A stretch of 64,000 bases of DNA from Desulfuromonadaceae bacterium (GCA_028687585.1 JAQTZV010000010.1:62001-126000); one strand, 5' to 3'; counted from the stretch's first letter, positions 36,701 to 43,710 are shown. The notes: generated by a model not told the origin, from the letters alone. Made by a program: numbers and translations.

Positions 36701-38046
36701 CAACTTCCGGACTGACCGTAAATGGTGGTACGGACGCCGCACCTGCTAACGCAGATACTGACGCAACTGATGAAGTTGTGCTTGGTGCTCTGTCGCTCGT
36801 CAACACGATCGCCGATTTTGAATCGATGATTCTGACACAGGGTTCAGTTGCAGCGGGAACAACATTCACTTTCAATACTGCAGCTAACACGTTGGTTCAA
36901 GGGAGCACAACCGTCAGCACCACTGCTGATATATTGAGCTTCGCTGGTTTAGTTCTTGAGCCTGCAGTAGATGCTGATACCCGTGTTGCCCATGTTACCT
37001 CGGCACTTAATGTGACGGTAGCTGGCGCTGCCAGCGCAACTGTTTACGGTGGCGACGGCGCAGATGCCATCACCGGCGGCGACGCTGCCGATATGCTCCT
37101 CGGCGGCGCAGGAATTGATACTATCAATGGTGGCGCAGGTGACGACATCATCACTGGTGGAGCCGGCAATGACATACTTGATGGCGGGTTTGTTGCTGCT
37201 GTTGCCATGGAGAGGACCTATGAGTTCACTGGTGGTCTTACTGTAGATGGTAACTTTGCTACATTCACCATCGGTGGTTTAACCCTGACTGAGGGCGCAG
37301 AAATCACGGATGGTGCCGGTCAAATTCAGATTGCCGCTGATGTAGCTGCTGCTCTTACTGCCGATATTGCCGGTGGAGATGTATCCGGTATGGCTGCTGA
37401 GGGTGTAACATCGGTAACTGCAGCTAATGGCCTTGTGACATTTACCTATGCACCTGGTGCAAACATAAATACGATTGCAGCAGTTCTTAACCTGAATGCT
37501 GACCCTGGTACATTATTGATGTCAGGCGAGCAATTGCTGGTTGCTGGTGCAGATCGCGCTGAAAACAGTGACACATTCGTGTTTGCTGAGACTGCAGCAT
37601 TAAACGGTGTTGATACCATCAACAACTTTAACACGGCAGTGGCCGGTATTACCGACATCCTCGATATCGATGCATTCCTGGGTGCAGCAGCGACTGTAGA
37701 CACTGTTGCAACAGACTTCGTTGCTGCAGGTTTAGACCTCACCGGTCAAACAGCAGGTGTTGTCTACAACAAAGCTACTTTGTCCGCTTCAGACATAGTA
37801 AGCGCTTTTGCCATTAATAAAATCACCGTTGCTGATAACGGTAAGGCAGTGGTTATGGTAACTGCGGATGTGGATGGTGTCTCTGACGCAACCGCTAATG
37901 CGTATAACGTTTACTATATCGAGGATACTGACGTCACAGGTGCTCAGTCCTGGGCTGTTACCCTGGTTGGTACGGTAAATACGATTGATGCAAGCGGTCA
38001 GGAAGCTGGCGCGATTGCACTGGCACTTGAGAATCCATTTGCCTAG
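30715..38046 (+). CDS. Giant RTX-type secreted surface protein (2443 residues)
   Basis: A very large acidic protein, rich in Ala, Thr, Asp, Asn and Gly, with no cysteine that I can find and no N-terminal signal peptide, all typical of type I secretion substrates. Nonapeptide calcium-binding repeats of the GGxGxD class occur in clusters at about residues 256-280 (GGLGADTILGGIGNDFLAGG), 436-462, 492-512, 659-690, 1189-1226 and 2111-2159 (GGAGIDTINGGAGDDIITGG). Between them are long beta-rich stretches. The C-terminus (about 2320-2443; ENSDTFVFAETAALNGVDTI ... ALALENPFA) has the hydrophobic, acidic character of a type I secretion signal. GGAGG precedes the ATG by about 10 bases. It is an S-layer-like protein, adhesin or biofilm protein. 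The secretion operon at 19.4-23.8 kb is its likely exporter. Confidence 0.88.
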   Translation: MAKIYLDENENYGGTIGSDSIVTGSTGTEQVTFAAGATGVTIDSQVEKVVLAGNVADYTYQQQGNTLVVYSGTTVAATIGLQIADASGNVDANGTLVQFANGSVVSALFSTTTGAVTLGGGAVTAGTTAAAATAVIPTTFVTETPPAATFTLTDSTVAGLKTMVLSGDMDVRIDMTNTTSQITGLDLNGNGVIANNGIENASNVFPATGYKAVDAYTRLDNGVVNETDLTKVFLGDIKYDGSGFAGDGVSTNGNVVLGGLGADTILGGIGNDFLAGGGVALSREGGTDSLSGGRNADFFFTELSLLSNTDGNNLVLDGGTTADDNSAGNSYSAQNTDWLLLQASDDDEPVTVVLEDHLVDGNGNGNLDDEGVISTRAGQQATMRDVENVDASGNTYGFLKDVTTTIGGAPVNANNNGIGSSAQLNISTEDGSNAANRIIGGYDNDVINGGGGNDLLMGGNLRSYADDGVTVAHQILDPNLVGLTGNNDGRDVLVGGAGADNIVFEADGGVIEGGATQNQDDAEVDTLWLTENSLGAVVTAGTVTPVTATTLTTDNTLRFDLGAGKQGGIDNFSGYGGAGDTDSPSSNASGTATGFTADQTNYVSESTHRVQVQDMENVIATGLGALDYKAAGANSATDVTFQNQQNFQAYNGNLDLRGTDGDNTLYAAAGIDTIEGRAGNDLLSGGEGVDSFIFDLGAITGSAAGAGDGLDVIWRQADTDNNNLWDVNAAGTGDGAMARIGVSNQAGLMGADFGRGSDTIHGSSKLDVDFTATDLAAANKYLSEFTVKIGTETFTVTDLAALQAATNATEVAAVANAAFNAIDANVTVTANGNVLTVRDSTPTGGRSISDNLDDTAGTFLDEGLRITAVVSDPSETVTNPSVRYTAAGADTTQDRIIFAAYNNRADGELVDDGAMFGGDTLGTNNYAQDLVVGFNVDGSTVLAERQAFRVDLSNLAVEDKVTVTVNNVTYSLTVGRELDHTLIAGETTFAFAGRLATYINNYLDNDTAAGKVLASAASGAGNAAAFVLTQEEYANEETVFMNVSVNVRDNSSNGEGALGTVTNLSSTDITLYQYNGRDAKLNAADVLFVGDSGVGPDGTVYSENSRSILATADNLKHADGSTNLDAGGYLLGSDAIVVNVTPDVNVASSAAQGVGTITVNNHVETLVANGIYFNAVENPTTGVATNYAIHGDDQLIGGDAADTILAGTGDDRVYGSLGLDHIDGGKDLYLVDGQIQVLNDYDATVVDAIPATLDIHLLTDGAFDDTLVYQQSDFGVVGVGGSTFNIALDLSANQANGGAGRVITNGLAANTTLFTNMEHIRTVAGNGTLLGQGNDTLDLSITVNPLTGVTAANAANMRYFLTKEANAGGEVRMATTVAGNATGAGTLFTKVDGVENVKGGTGTDYLYIDQTESGKNNSFDAGTSTAGNNAAQTAANGDKIFYQNNAVALTAAQLPVVKLAIGAADVDTVTMTNGMLEAGDAPVDTLTGVEFIDVNAVARNADEADILDVSALTGGATVNFITGQISNAATLVATVTGTQQFELVSGSTGSDLVIVADNQAAGNASADATLEKILFDSYLTYDTMDDPTIAPAFDADALLDRMTVADLRSANTVNATNAIPNVTNTALFTYDLGAGAADRVDYSAENGTIAAVVNLTTGNADNLSVLVDANADGDIADATDRIDVLKGVEQIVAGSGTSIIDLTSFGQASKITFQYTAPAVPAGDDIVEAIVRIADSANNSIDGLANLVERFDNSAGGVNASWNRIEGSDYAETVTYDGSEDLVNESGLDHRFTNDTLTLRGGNNVVSYFNLETSIETTIGVVADTGAGDGVITADVKFYDGLTPAYLAGTGTHVITSNSATNSIVGGTGTLKIEASQDAEDTLVFAGLTEKLFILGTSPGVINVSLDATENLVLTGFERLQDAATNDVYDMINLGNVVGQLEFIDSVNDHDMLVLRGSNGVAFNGSGALTIDLDNLSATVGGLNMDFDVLDISNVTTSGLTVNGGTDAAPANADTDATDEVVLGALSLVNTIADFESMILTQGSVAAGTTFTFNTAANTLVQGSTTVSTTADILSFAGLVLEPAVDADTRVAHVTSALNVTVAGAASATVYGGDGADAITGGDAADMLLGGAGIDTINGGAGDDIITGGAGNDILDGGFVAAVAMERTYEFTGGLTVDGNFATFTIGGLTLTEGAEITDGAGQIQIAADVAAALTADIAGGDVSGMAAEGVTSVTAANGLVTFTYAPGANINTIAAVLNLNADPGTLLMSGEQLLVAGADRAENSDTFVFAETAALNGVDTINNFNTAVAGITDILDIDAFLGAAATVDTVATDFVAAGLDLTGQTAGVVYNKATLSASDIVSAFAINKITVADNGKAVVMVTADVDGVSDATANAYNVYYIEDTDVTGAQSWAVTLVGTVNTIDASGQEAGAIALALENPFA

Positions 38047-38059
38047 TTAGTAAAGATAG

Positions 38060-38143
38060 CTCGTTCAGAGATAGTATTTCACTATCTCTGAACGAGACTC
38101 GGAAGTCACAACAGCCTGTACCCTATCAAGGGTGCAGGCTGTT
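38060..38143 (+). terminator. Double hairpin after the giant RTX gene
   Basis: First stem CTCGTTCAGAGATAGT (38060-38075) with a perfect 16-bp complement (38081-38096). Second stem AACAGCCTGTACCCT (38110-38124) with AGGGTGCAGGCTGTT (38129-38143), one wobble pair. Neither has a long T-tract, so they may protect the 3' end of the mRNA or be Rho-assisted rather than a classic intrinsic terminator. Confidence 0.6.
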
Positions 38144-38251
38144 GCTGTTTGCGGGCAAACGAGAATATCAATCCTCTTTATTTTCTCGATATATTCTTAG
38201 AGAAAAGTGGGGTGAGCAGTCACGACTTTATGCCCAATCATGTTACATAAT

Positions 38252-38308
38252 TTGACATAACAGTTAGTCTAGGGTATTTTGACACCCGGGTTATCATTAG
38301 TTTAGAAT
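38252..38308 (+). promoter_or_regulatory. Two tandem sigma70-like promoters for the cytidylyltransferase/RLP/LicD operon
   Basis: P1 is TTGACA (38252-38257), a 17-base spacer and TATTTT (38275-38280). P2 is TTGACA (38279-38284), an 18-base spacer and TAGAAT (38303-38308). The -10 of P1 overlaps the -35 of P2. Both point at the gene starting at 38517, leaving a leader of about 200 bases. Confidence 0.55.
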
Positions 38309-38516
38309 AAGCAGGCGTGTGCCAACAGTACATATGTTATATGGGCTCATAGATACAATGTCAGACATGCTTTCTACCCAATGCTGTTCGTCTTGTTAAC
38401 CTATCGAACGCGGACATCCCCCAAGCATAAACACTTACCAGGCACTACTTCAACGCCACACACGTTATGGTCCTTTGCTGATAAAAGTAGAGGCTCAACC
38501 GGCACAGGAAATAATC

Positions 38517-39209
38517 ATGATTATTAATGCCCCCGTAAAGAGACGAGACATATCGGCTCTTGTCCCGGCCGCAGGGGAAGGGATGCGTCTCGGGTTGGGA
38601 CCAAAAGCTTGGTTAACTTTTGACGATCGCCCGCTACTTTTTTGGGTTACGCAAAAGCTCGCATCTCTTGCTGAAGAAATTGTGGTTGCAGTATCACCGG
38701 ATGATGTGGTTATAGCCGAAAAACTGTTGTCTGAATTTGGAGATTCGGTCCGGGTACTGGCTGGCGGTGCCAGCCGCCAGGAGACAGTAGCTCGTCTTGT
38801 TGATGCGGCGCAAAAGCCAATCGTGCTGATTCAGGATGTTGCCCGTCCCTTTGCCACTAATAAACTGATCTCGACCGTCTGCGCCGAGGCGTTCAACTGC
38901 GGCGGAGCGGCGGCATTTCTCCCTCCAGAAGTACCGGTTGCTAAAATTCAAGGCGGGTGGGTAACGGAATATTTCAGCGCCGGTGAGGTTGGAATCTTTC
39001 AAGCCCCGCAGGCTTTTGAACGCACCCGTCTCCAAAAGATCATGCTCCAGGCTTCAGCAAGCAGTATTACCAAGCAGTCTACCGCCCAGCTCTGGCTTGA
39101 TGCTGGTTGTCCCCTTCGCGTTGTACCTGGCGAAAAGACTAATATAAAATTGACAACGCCAGAAGATTGGATAATGGCACAGTCACTCAAGGAGTACCTC
39201 AACAAATGA
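38517..39209 (+). CDS. IspD/TarI-like cytidylyltransferase
   Basis: A CTP-dependent nucleotidyltransferase of 230 residues. Family motifs are clear: VPAAGEGMRLGLGPKAW (the AAGxGxRxGxxxPK CTP-binding loop), GGASRQETVARLV, QDVARPF (usual HDAARPF), PVAKIQ (usual PVKDT), IFQAPQAF (usual QTPQ) and TNIKLTTPEDW. The IspD branch makes CDP-methylerythritol, and the TarI/ISPD branch makes CDP-ribitol. Here no IspF or other isoprenoid gene is adjacent. Instead the gene overlaps a RuBisCO-like gene (ATGA) and precedes a LicD-like transferase, which favours activation of a polyol- or sugar-phosphate. His to Gln in the DVARPF motif and the loss of the KDT threonine also point away from housekeeping IspD. 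ATG 38517 has AGGA 9 bases upstream. Confidence 0.85.
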   Translation: MIINAPVKRRDISALVPAAGEGMRLGLGPKAWLTFDDRPLLFWVTQKLASLAEEIVVAVSPDDVVIAEKLLSEFGDSVRVLAGGASRQETVARLVDAAQKPIVLIQDVARPFATNKLISTVCAEAFNCGGAAAFLPPEVPVAKIQGGWVTEYFSAGEVGIFQAPQAFERTRLQKIMLQASASSITKQSTAQLWLDAGCPLRVVPGEKTNIKLTTPEDWIMAQSLKEYLNK

Positions 39210-40468
39210 GTTCCGGAAATCTTGTTCGACCGTCTGACCCGTCATGCTTCTTGTGGCAGGATCACCTTAAAGCAGAAGATTATATCATGGCAACATATCG
39301 CGTCAGATGTGAGTGTGACGCAGAGCTGGCTGCAATCGGCATGGCGATGGAACAGAGCGCCTCAACTGTCTCGATAATGGGCTACGTAAATCCGGATCAG
39401 GTTACAGAATCGACAATTCGTGTCGTCACTGTTTGTCAAGTCGAGGATACTTTGAAATCGAATATTGTTCCTTACATGTTGAACACAGATGTGTATGCCG
39501 GGCAAACACCGACCGGTTGCACCTGTGAAGTCGTACTCGCTATTCCGAAGAAAATAGTTGCTGGATCCTGGGTTCAATGGCTGAACGTGGTTATAGGGGA
39601 ATTACCCCGGCTTGGCTTTATTACCGGGTTTCAGCTATTGAAAGCTCAATTGCCTGAAGATTTTGGGCCTGGCGCCAGTTGGGGAGCATTACGATTGATG
39701 GAACGCTTCGGGGTAAGTAAAGGGCCGATACTCTGCAGATCCATGCGTCCCGCTGTGGGAGTAGATATCGATACCATGGCGCGTTTGAATTACGATGTGC
39801 TGGTTGGCGGGTTTCATTGCGTTAAAGATGATGAGCTTATGGTGTTCAGAACAACCGTGGATTTTGCCGCACATGTTGAGAGGATGATTTCCGTGCGGGA
39901 TGCCGCAGGAAAAGCATCAGGAGAAAAAAAGTCATATATTGCGACACTTATCTGTGAGCCGGACGAACTTGAGCGCCGATGGGAAATCTGCTGCACGGCT
40001 GGTGTAGATGGCGTACTTATTGCCCCGTTCATTCAAGGTTTTGGAACCCTCAGCATGCTTGCCAGAAAACAGGAATTACCCATACTGGCACATAACACCT
40101 GTGGAGAGTTGCTATCACGTAACCCGGTCTGGTGTGTGCACGAGAACGTCTGGACCCACTGGTTACGAACAGCAGGTGCTGATTGGCTGGTGACAAGCGG
40201 AGGATTCGGACATTACTACCCACTTTCGGATACAGAGCATGAATTACTGAAAGCTATGATTGAACCACTAAAGGGCGCGGCACCGGTGATGCCTATTCTA
40301 CAGGGTGGGAAACGACCTGACGAACTTGAACAGTATAAAAACTGCTGCAAGGGGAGTGACTTCATGCTGATCGTCGCCAGTTGGGTAGATTCGCATCACC
40401 AGGGACTAGCATCAGCCGCTCAAGAATTTCGTGATACGGTCGACGCGTATACAGAGGTAGAAGACTAA
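39206..40468 (+). CDS. Divergent RuBisCO-like protein (form IV-type)
   Basis: A 420-residue protein with the RuBisCO large-subunit fold. The N-terminal domain starts DYIMATYRVRCECDAELAA with MAMEQS, as in RuBisCO and RLPs, and a TIM-barrel C-terminal domain follows. The metal-site motif is kept: GGFHCVKDDE, with K207 (carbamylated lysine position), D209 and E210. Other RuBisCO catalytic residues are changed: K175 is Arg181 (RSMRPAVGVD), K177 is Ala183, no loop-6 lysine is seen (TSGGFGHYYP), the serine before GG is Gln366 (LQGGKRP), and the phosphate-binding GGG is replaced by ASW. So it should not fix CO2 but probably enolises a phosphorylated sugar or acid. The start overlaps the cytidylyltransferase stop. 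Confidence 0.9.
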   Translation: MSSGNLVRPSDPSCFLWQDHLKAEDYIMATYRVRCECDAELAAIGMAMEQSASTVSIMGYVNPDQVTESTIRVVTVCQVEDTLKSNIVPYMLNTDVYAGQTPTGCTCEVVLAIPKKIVAGSWVQWLNVVIGELPRLGFITGFQLLKAQLPEDFGPGASWGALRLMERFGVSKGPILCRSMRPAVGVDIDTMARLNYDVLVGGFHCVKDDELMVFRTTVDFAAHVERMISVRDAAGKASGEKKSYIATLICEPDELERRWEICCTAGVDGVLIAPFIQGFGTLSMLARKQELPILAHNTCGELLSRNPVWCVHENVWTHWLRTAGADWLVTSGGFGHYYPLSDTEHELLKAMIEPLKGAAPVMPILQGGKRPDELEQYKNCCKGSDFMLIVASWVDSHHQGLASAAQEFRDTVDAYTEVED

Positions 40469-40597
40469 TTGCCCGATTGATCTGTCCAGTGGAAAAGGTA
40501 GCAGTAAGACGTGAGAAATACATTATAGACAAGATTAAACAATTTTTTGAGATGCTTAGTTAATAAACTATCGAGGAATATATCCGGTACCTCATAT

Positions 40598-41650
40598 ATG
40601 AAACAAGAAACAACACAACAGAGTGCCAAGCAATACTTTCATACTTTGACTTCTAAGTTGACGAAAAATTACGACCAACTCAAGGAAAAAGATGCGTATC
40701 TCTGGGCTTGTGCCGGACTGGCTGCGGGTGAATACGCAAAGATTACCGCGCAGATACAAGTATGGACAGCTCAGACCAGGTCAACATACATGACAATTGC
40801 CTGGCTGCGTCTACTGGGAGTCGTCCATTGGCGACAGCAGCAACTCCCCGAGGCCGTGGCACAGTTCCAAAATGCATTTTCTGTGCTGGCGAAAAATGAT
40901 TGGACAGTTCGCTCAACTGCCACACCTAGCCAACAATATTTTGATGCTGACCTTGGACTCGATCTGCTCTGGAAAACCCTTGCTGCACTTGCTGCAGAAA
41001 AGGTAACCTCATTCGCAGTCGCCGGTACGCTGCTTGGTCTGACACGCGAAGGCCGCCTTCTCCCACATGACAAGGATCTCGACATTGGTGTGCTGGCTGC
41101 CCAATTTGCTGCTGCCGATCGCGTTATGAAAGCAATTGGCTGGCAGCGTACAGATCTTTACCATGATTTTGTAAATTTTTCTTCTTACAAGGATCCGAAA
41201 AGCAAAATGGAGATAGATCTCTGCAGCTACGCTACGGACGATGTTTCCGGAAAACTGCTGGGCGGCTTTTGGATTGACGGTATTCCATGGGAGTGGCAAC
41301 GGGTACTTGAATTTCCCATGCCGATTTCTTTAAAACAGATACAAACCCCAGCCGGTGCAGTCTGGCATCTGAGCAACCCGGATGCTTGGCTTACGGCGTT
41401 ATATGGCGACTGGAGAACACCGGATACCGAATTCGATACTATTATATCAGCGCGCAATCTCCGCTCGTTTTCTTTGCTTGTTCAGTGTTTTGCATATTCA
41501 CGAATATTACTGAGATGGCTTGACAACGATATCCCCAGGGCATTGTCACTGACACGTCAGGTCCTTCGGCACATTCCCGAAGATCATTTATTTTTGAAGG
41601 TTGAAAAATCTTTCACTTCCGCACTGCTCAGAGTGGCGCCGAATGGATAG
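40598..41650 (+). CDS. LicD/fukutin-like phosphotransferase
   Basis: A 350-residue soluble protein. An N-terminal helical part of about 110 residues (TPR-like in look: AWLRLLGVVHWRQQQLPEAVAQFQNAF) precedes a LicD/fukutin-type nucleotidyltransferase fold: AGTLLGLTREGRLLPHDKDLDIGV (A142-, with D158, D160 and D162 as probable metal ligands), then KMEIDLCSY and WHLSNPDAWLTALYGDW, the typical C-terminal block. LicD moves phosphocholine from CDP-choline. Fukutin and FKRP move ribitol phosphate from CDP-ribitol. The adjacent cytidylyltransferase could supply the CDP donor. The first in-frame start is a TTG at 40547, and the ATG at 40598 is preferred but its ribosome-binding site is weak. Confidence 0.82.
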   Translation: MKQETTQQSAKQYFHTLTSKLTKNYDQLKEKDAYLWACAGLAAGEYAKITAQIQVWTAQTRSTYMTIAWLRLLGVVHWRQQQLPEAVAQFQNAFSVLAKNDWTVRSTATPSQQYFDADLGLDLLWKTLAALAAEKVTSFAVAGTLLGLTREGRLLPHDKDLDIGVLAAQFAAADRVMKAIGWQRTDLYHDFVNFSSYKDPKSKMEIDLCSYATDDVSGKLLGGFWIDGIPWEWQRVLEFPMPISLKQIQTPAGAVWHLSNPDAWLTALYGDWRTPDTEFDTIISARNLRSFSLLVQCFAYSRILLRWLDNDIPRALSLTRQVLRHIPEDHLFLKVEKSFTSALLRVAPNG

Positions 41651-42035
41651 ATGTACCATATCAAGTAACGAGGGACATCCGTATTTCTAACGAAAACAAA
41701 CCGACAATCTCTCACTACTATCCAAAATCAGAAACTACTCAGATTGACACAAGAACATAAGGAAACCTGGATAGGGCTAAGCTTCCGCAAAGTGTAATAA
41801 GCGATCTGGCCGGCACACAGTGTTAGTAGCAGCACAGATCAAGCACGGGAGCATAGTGGCAAAGTTGAACCGCCGGTTAAATCGGTAAGGATTTTTGTCG
41901 CAAACCTTAAGCCTCTGTTTTGTATTTTAGCAAGAGTCACCAAAGTTAGATTAAATTGAAGCTCAAATTATTCCCGGTAATTTCCTTTGACGAACATCAA
42001 TTGGTCGTGATACTTTTGCACTCTAATTAGAAAAA
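41651..42035. other. 385-base gap upstream of the M23 gene
   Basis: No gene, terminator or repeat stands out. The only signal is a promoter-like pair at its right end, TTGACG (41987-41992), an 18-base spacer and TACTTT (42011-42016), which would start RNA about 13-20 bases before the M23 start codon. Confidence 0.45.
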
Positions 42036-43088
42036 ATGTACTGCGACAAAACACAACGAACATTGAAGAAGCATACCATACACATATCTGGTTCCTTAAT
42101 CCTCATATTCCTGCTGTTGTTTTCCGGACAGGCGCTATCTGCACCGCCCAGTCTGGATCTGCCGATCCGCTGTATTCCAGGCAGCACCTGTTTTATTCAG
42201 AACTATTTTGATCATGACAGCAGCGACCGTTATTTAGACTATTCCTGCGGGTACCTGTCATATAATGGGCATACCGGCACTGACTTCCGGCTGCGGGATC
42301 TTGCGGCACTGAAATCAGAGGTCGCCGTGCTGGCAGCTGCTGCAGGTATCGTACGCGGAATACGCAACACCGAACCGGATATGCTGCTGATACAACGGGG
42401 CGGAAGGACAGCTCTTGGCGGTAAGGACGCCGGAAACGGTGTGTGGATCGACCACGGTGACGGCTGGGCAACCCAATACAGCCATCTCCTTCAGGGGAGT
42501 GTTCGCGTGCATGAAGGGGATCATGTCACAAAGGGGGAGACGCTTGGATTTGTAGGCCTCTCAGGAAATACCGAATTTCCCCATCTCGATTTTTCTGTGT
42601 TCAAGAAAAAAAAAGCGCTTGATCCGTTCAATCCGGAAGCAACATCGTGCGGAACATCCTCCGATACCCTCTGGTCGCCGGCAGCCATCAAAGCATTGCA
42701 CTATCAGCCGACTGGAATACTAGTTTCCGGCTTCAGCGCTGTTCAGCCGACACGTGAGCTTGTCGAGGCGGGTAATTTTGCGCAGAAGTCACTTCCAGCC
42801 GATGCCGAAAGCATTTCCTTCTGGGTAGAATTCTTCGGGCTGCAAAAAAATGATCGTCTGACTCTGGAACTGTATGACCCTGCAGGGAAACAACTCTCGA
42901 GTAACCGGATGCTGATGCCGGGCAATAAAGCAGTGATGTTTGCCGCCAGCGGCAAGCGCAGGAAAGAGCCATTGTGGCCGACGGGGCGTTTTCGTGCGGT
43001 GGTACGTCTGGAACGGACCGGCGCGATAATCATTCAGGAACAATCCGAAGTGGAGGTCATGCTGACAGCACATCACCATGAAAATTAA
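42036..43088 (+). CDS. Secreted M23-family (LytM-like) peptidase
   Basis: A 350-residue exported protein with an N-terminal signal (ISGSLILIFLLLFSGQALSA). The peptidase domain keeps HxxxD (H79, D83 in GHTGTDF) and a YSHL histidine. The last motif is HLDF (H183, D185) rather than the usual HLHF, so one zinc ligand is Asp. A C-terminal region of about 130 residues is beta-rich and unassigned. M23 enzymes cut peptide bridges in peptidoglycan or other Gly-rich peptides. The start at 42036 has a weak site and a very short leader. It overlaps the next gene by 11 bases. Confidence 0.86.
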   Translation: MYCDKTQRTLKKHTIHISGSLILIFLLLFSGQALSAPPSLDLPIRCIPGSTCFIQNYFDHDSSDRYLDYSCGYLSYNGHTGTDFRLRDLAALKSEVAVLAAAAGIVRGIRNTEPDMLLIQRGGRTALGGKDAGNGVWIDHGDGWATQYSHLLQGSVRVHEGDHVTKGETLGFVGLSGNTEFPHLDFSVFKKKKALDPFNPEATSCGTSSDTLWSPAAIKALHYQPTGILVSGFSAVQPTRELVEAGNFAQKSLPADAESISFWVEFFGLQKNDRLTLELYDPAGKQLSSNRMLMPGNKAVMFAASGKRRKEPLWPTGRFRAVVRLERTGAIIIQEQSEVEVMLTAHHHEN

Positions 43089-43584
43089 TCAGATAAATAT
43101 TTCATATATACCGGTTGAAGATCGTTTACTTCTGAGGATTAATACTAATACTTCAGAGGAATTTCGATTCTGGCTGACGCGTGCAGTGGTGATTCAGATA
43201 CTGTCGGCACTGGCACAGGTTGAGGTGCAGGTGATGGTGCAAGCCGCCACTGCTGACGGGCCGGTGGAGACAAGCAAGAGTGCGAAGCAATCGGAGATGA
43301 TGTTTGGGACAGCTTTCAAGCCGGCAGAAATATTCCCGATCGGCAAAATACCCATATTGTTGAGCAGATTCAGCATTAAACACAACAAAACCGGCGTGAC
43401 GGGAGCCTTTGATCTGGCGAACAAAATGAATATGCAAATCAACTTCCAGTTTCAGATGGCCGCCACTTTCTACAAGCAGATATGCCGCACCGTCACGGCA
43501 TGCGGATGGAATCTCCCCAAACCACCAGTTTTCCGGCAATTCTATCCCTATTACCGGGCTGCCGAGAGCGAAACCATACACTAG
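43078..43584 (+). CDS. Hypothetical protein, 168 residues
   Basis: I do not recognise this protein. It begins MKINQINISYIPVEDRLLLR, has no signal or membrane helix, and reads as soluble with a conserved-looking segment EEFRFWLTRAVVIQILSAL and a C-terminal Pro/aromatic cluster (NLPKPPVFRQFYPYY). The overlap with the M23 stop indicates translational coupling, so it probably works with the peptidase or belongs to the same operon. The opening pattern of a short beta hairpin ending in RLLLR resembles small accessory proteins I have seen called DUF-type in proteobacteria, but I cannot name it. Confidence 0.65.
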   Translation: MKINQINISYIPVEDRLLLRINTNTSEEFRFWLTRAVVIQILSALAQVEVQVMVQAATADGPVETSKSAKQSEMMFGTAFKPAEIFPIGKIPILLSRFSIKHNKTGVTGAFDLANKMNMQINFQFQMAATFYKQICRTVTACGWNLPKPPVFRQFYPYYRAAESETIH

Positions 43585-43710
43585 TTCTGGGAAGAGTAGA
43601 GAGCAGGTTTCGCCCTAGTTTCACAACAAATCCCCGGTACTTGCCTGTTGCACAACAACGTATATTCTGCTATACAGATCAAACATAATTAAACGGAAAG
43701 TGAGAACAAT

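Larger units (their letters stand above)
38047..38516. other. 470-base gap: hairpins and tandem promoters
   Basis: Two strong hairpins (38060-38143) follow the giant gene, and two overlapping promoter-like pairs (38252-38308) precede the cytidylyltransferase gene. The remaining 200-base leader has no gene or known riboswitch I can recognise. The change from ordered coding DNA to AT-rich DNA suggests a boundary between transcription units. Confidence 0.5.

Noticed and set aside
38160..38516. Cyclic-di-GMP (GEMM) riboswitch before the cytidylyltransferase operon
   Set aside because: Expected conserved GEMM core elements were not found in the leader.
38517..39209. Housekeeping isoprenoid IspD
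   Set aside because: Context is RLP and LicD, with no ispF. Conserved HDAARPF and PVKDT motifs are altered. Kept only as an alternative.
39206..40468. Functional CO2-fixing RuBisCO
   Set aside because: Loop-6 lysine, K175 and K177 equivalents and the phosphate-binding GGG loop are missing. No small subunit or phosphoribulokinase gene is near.
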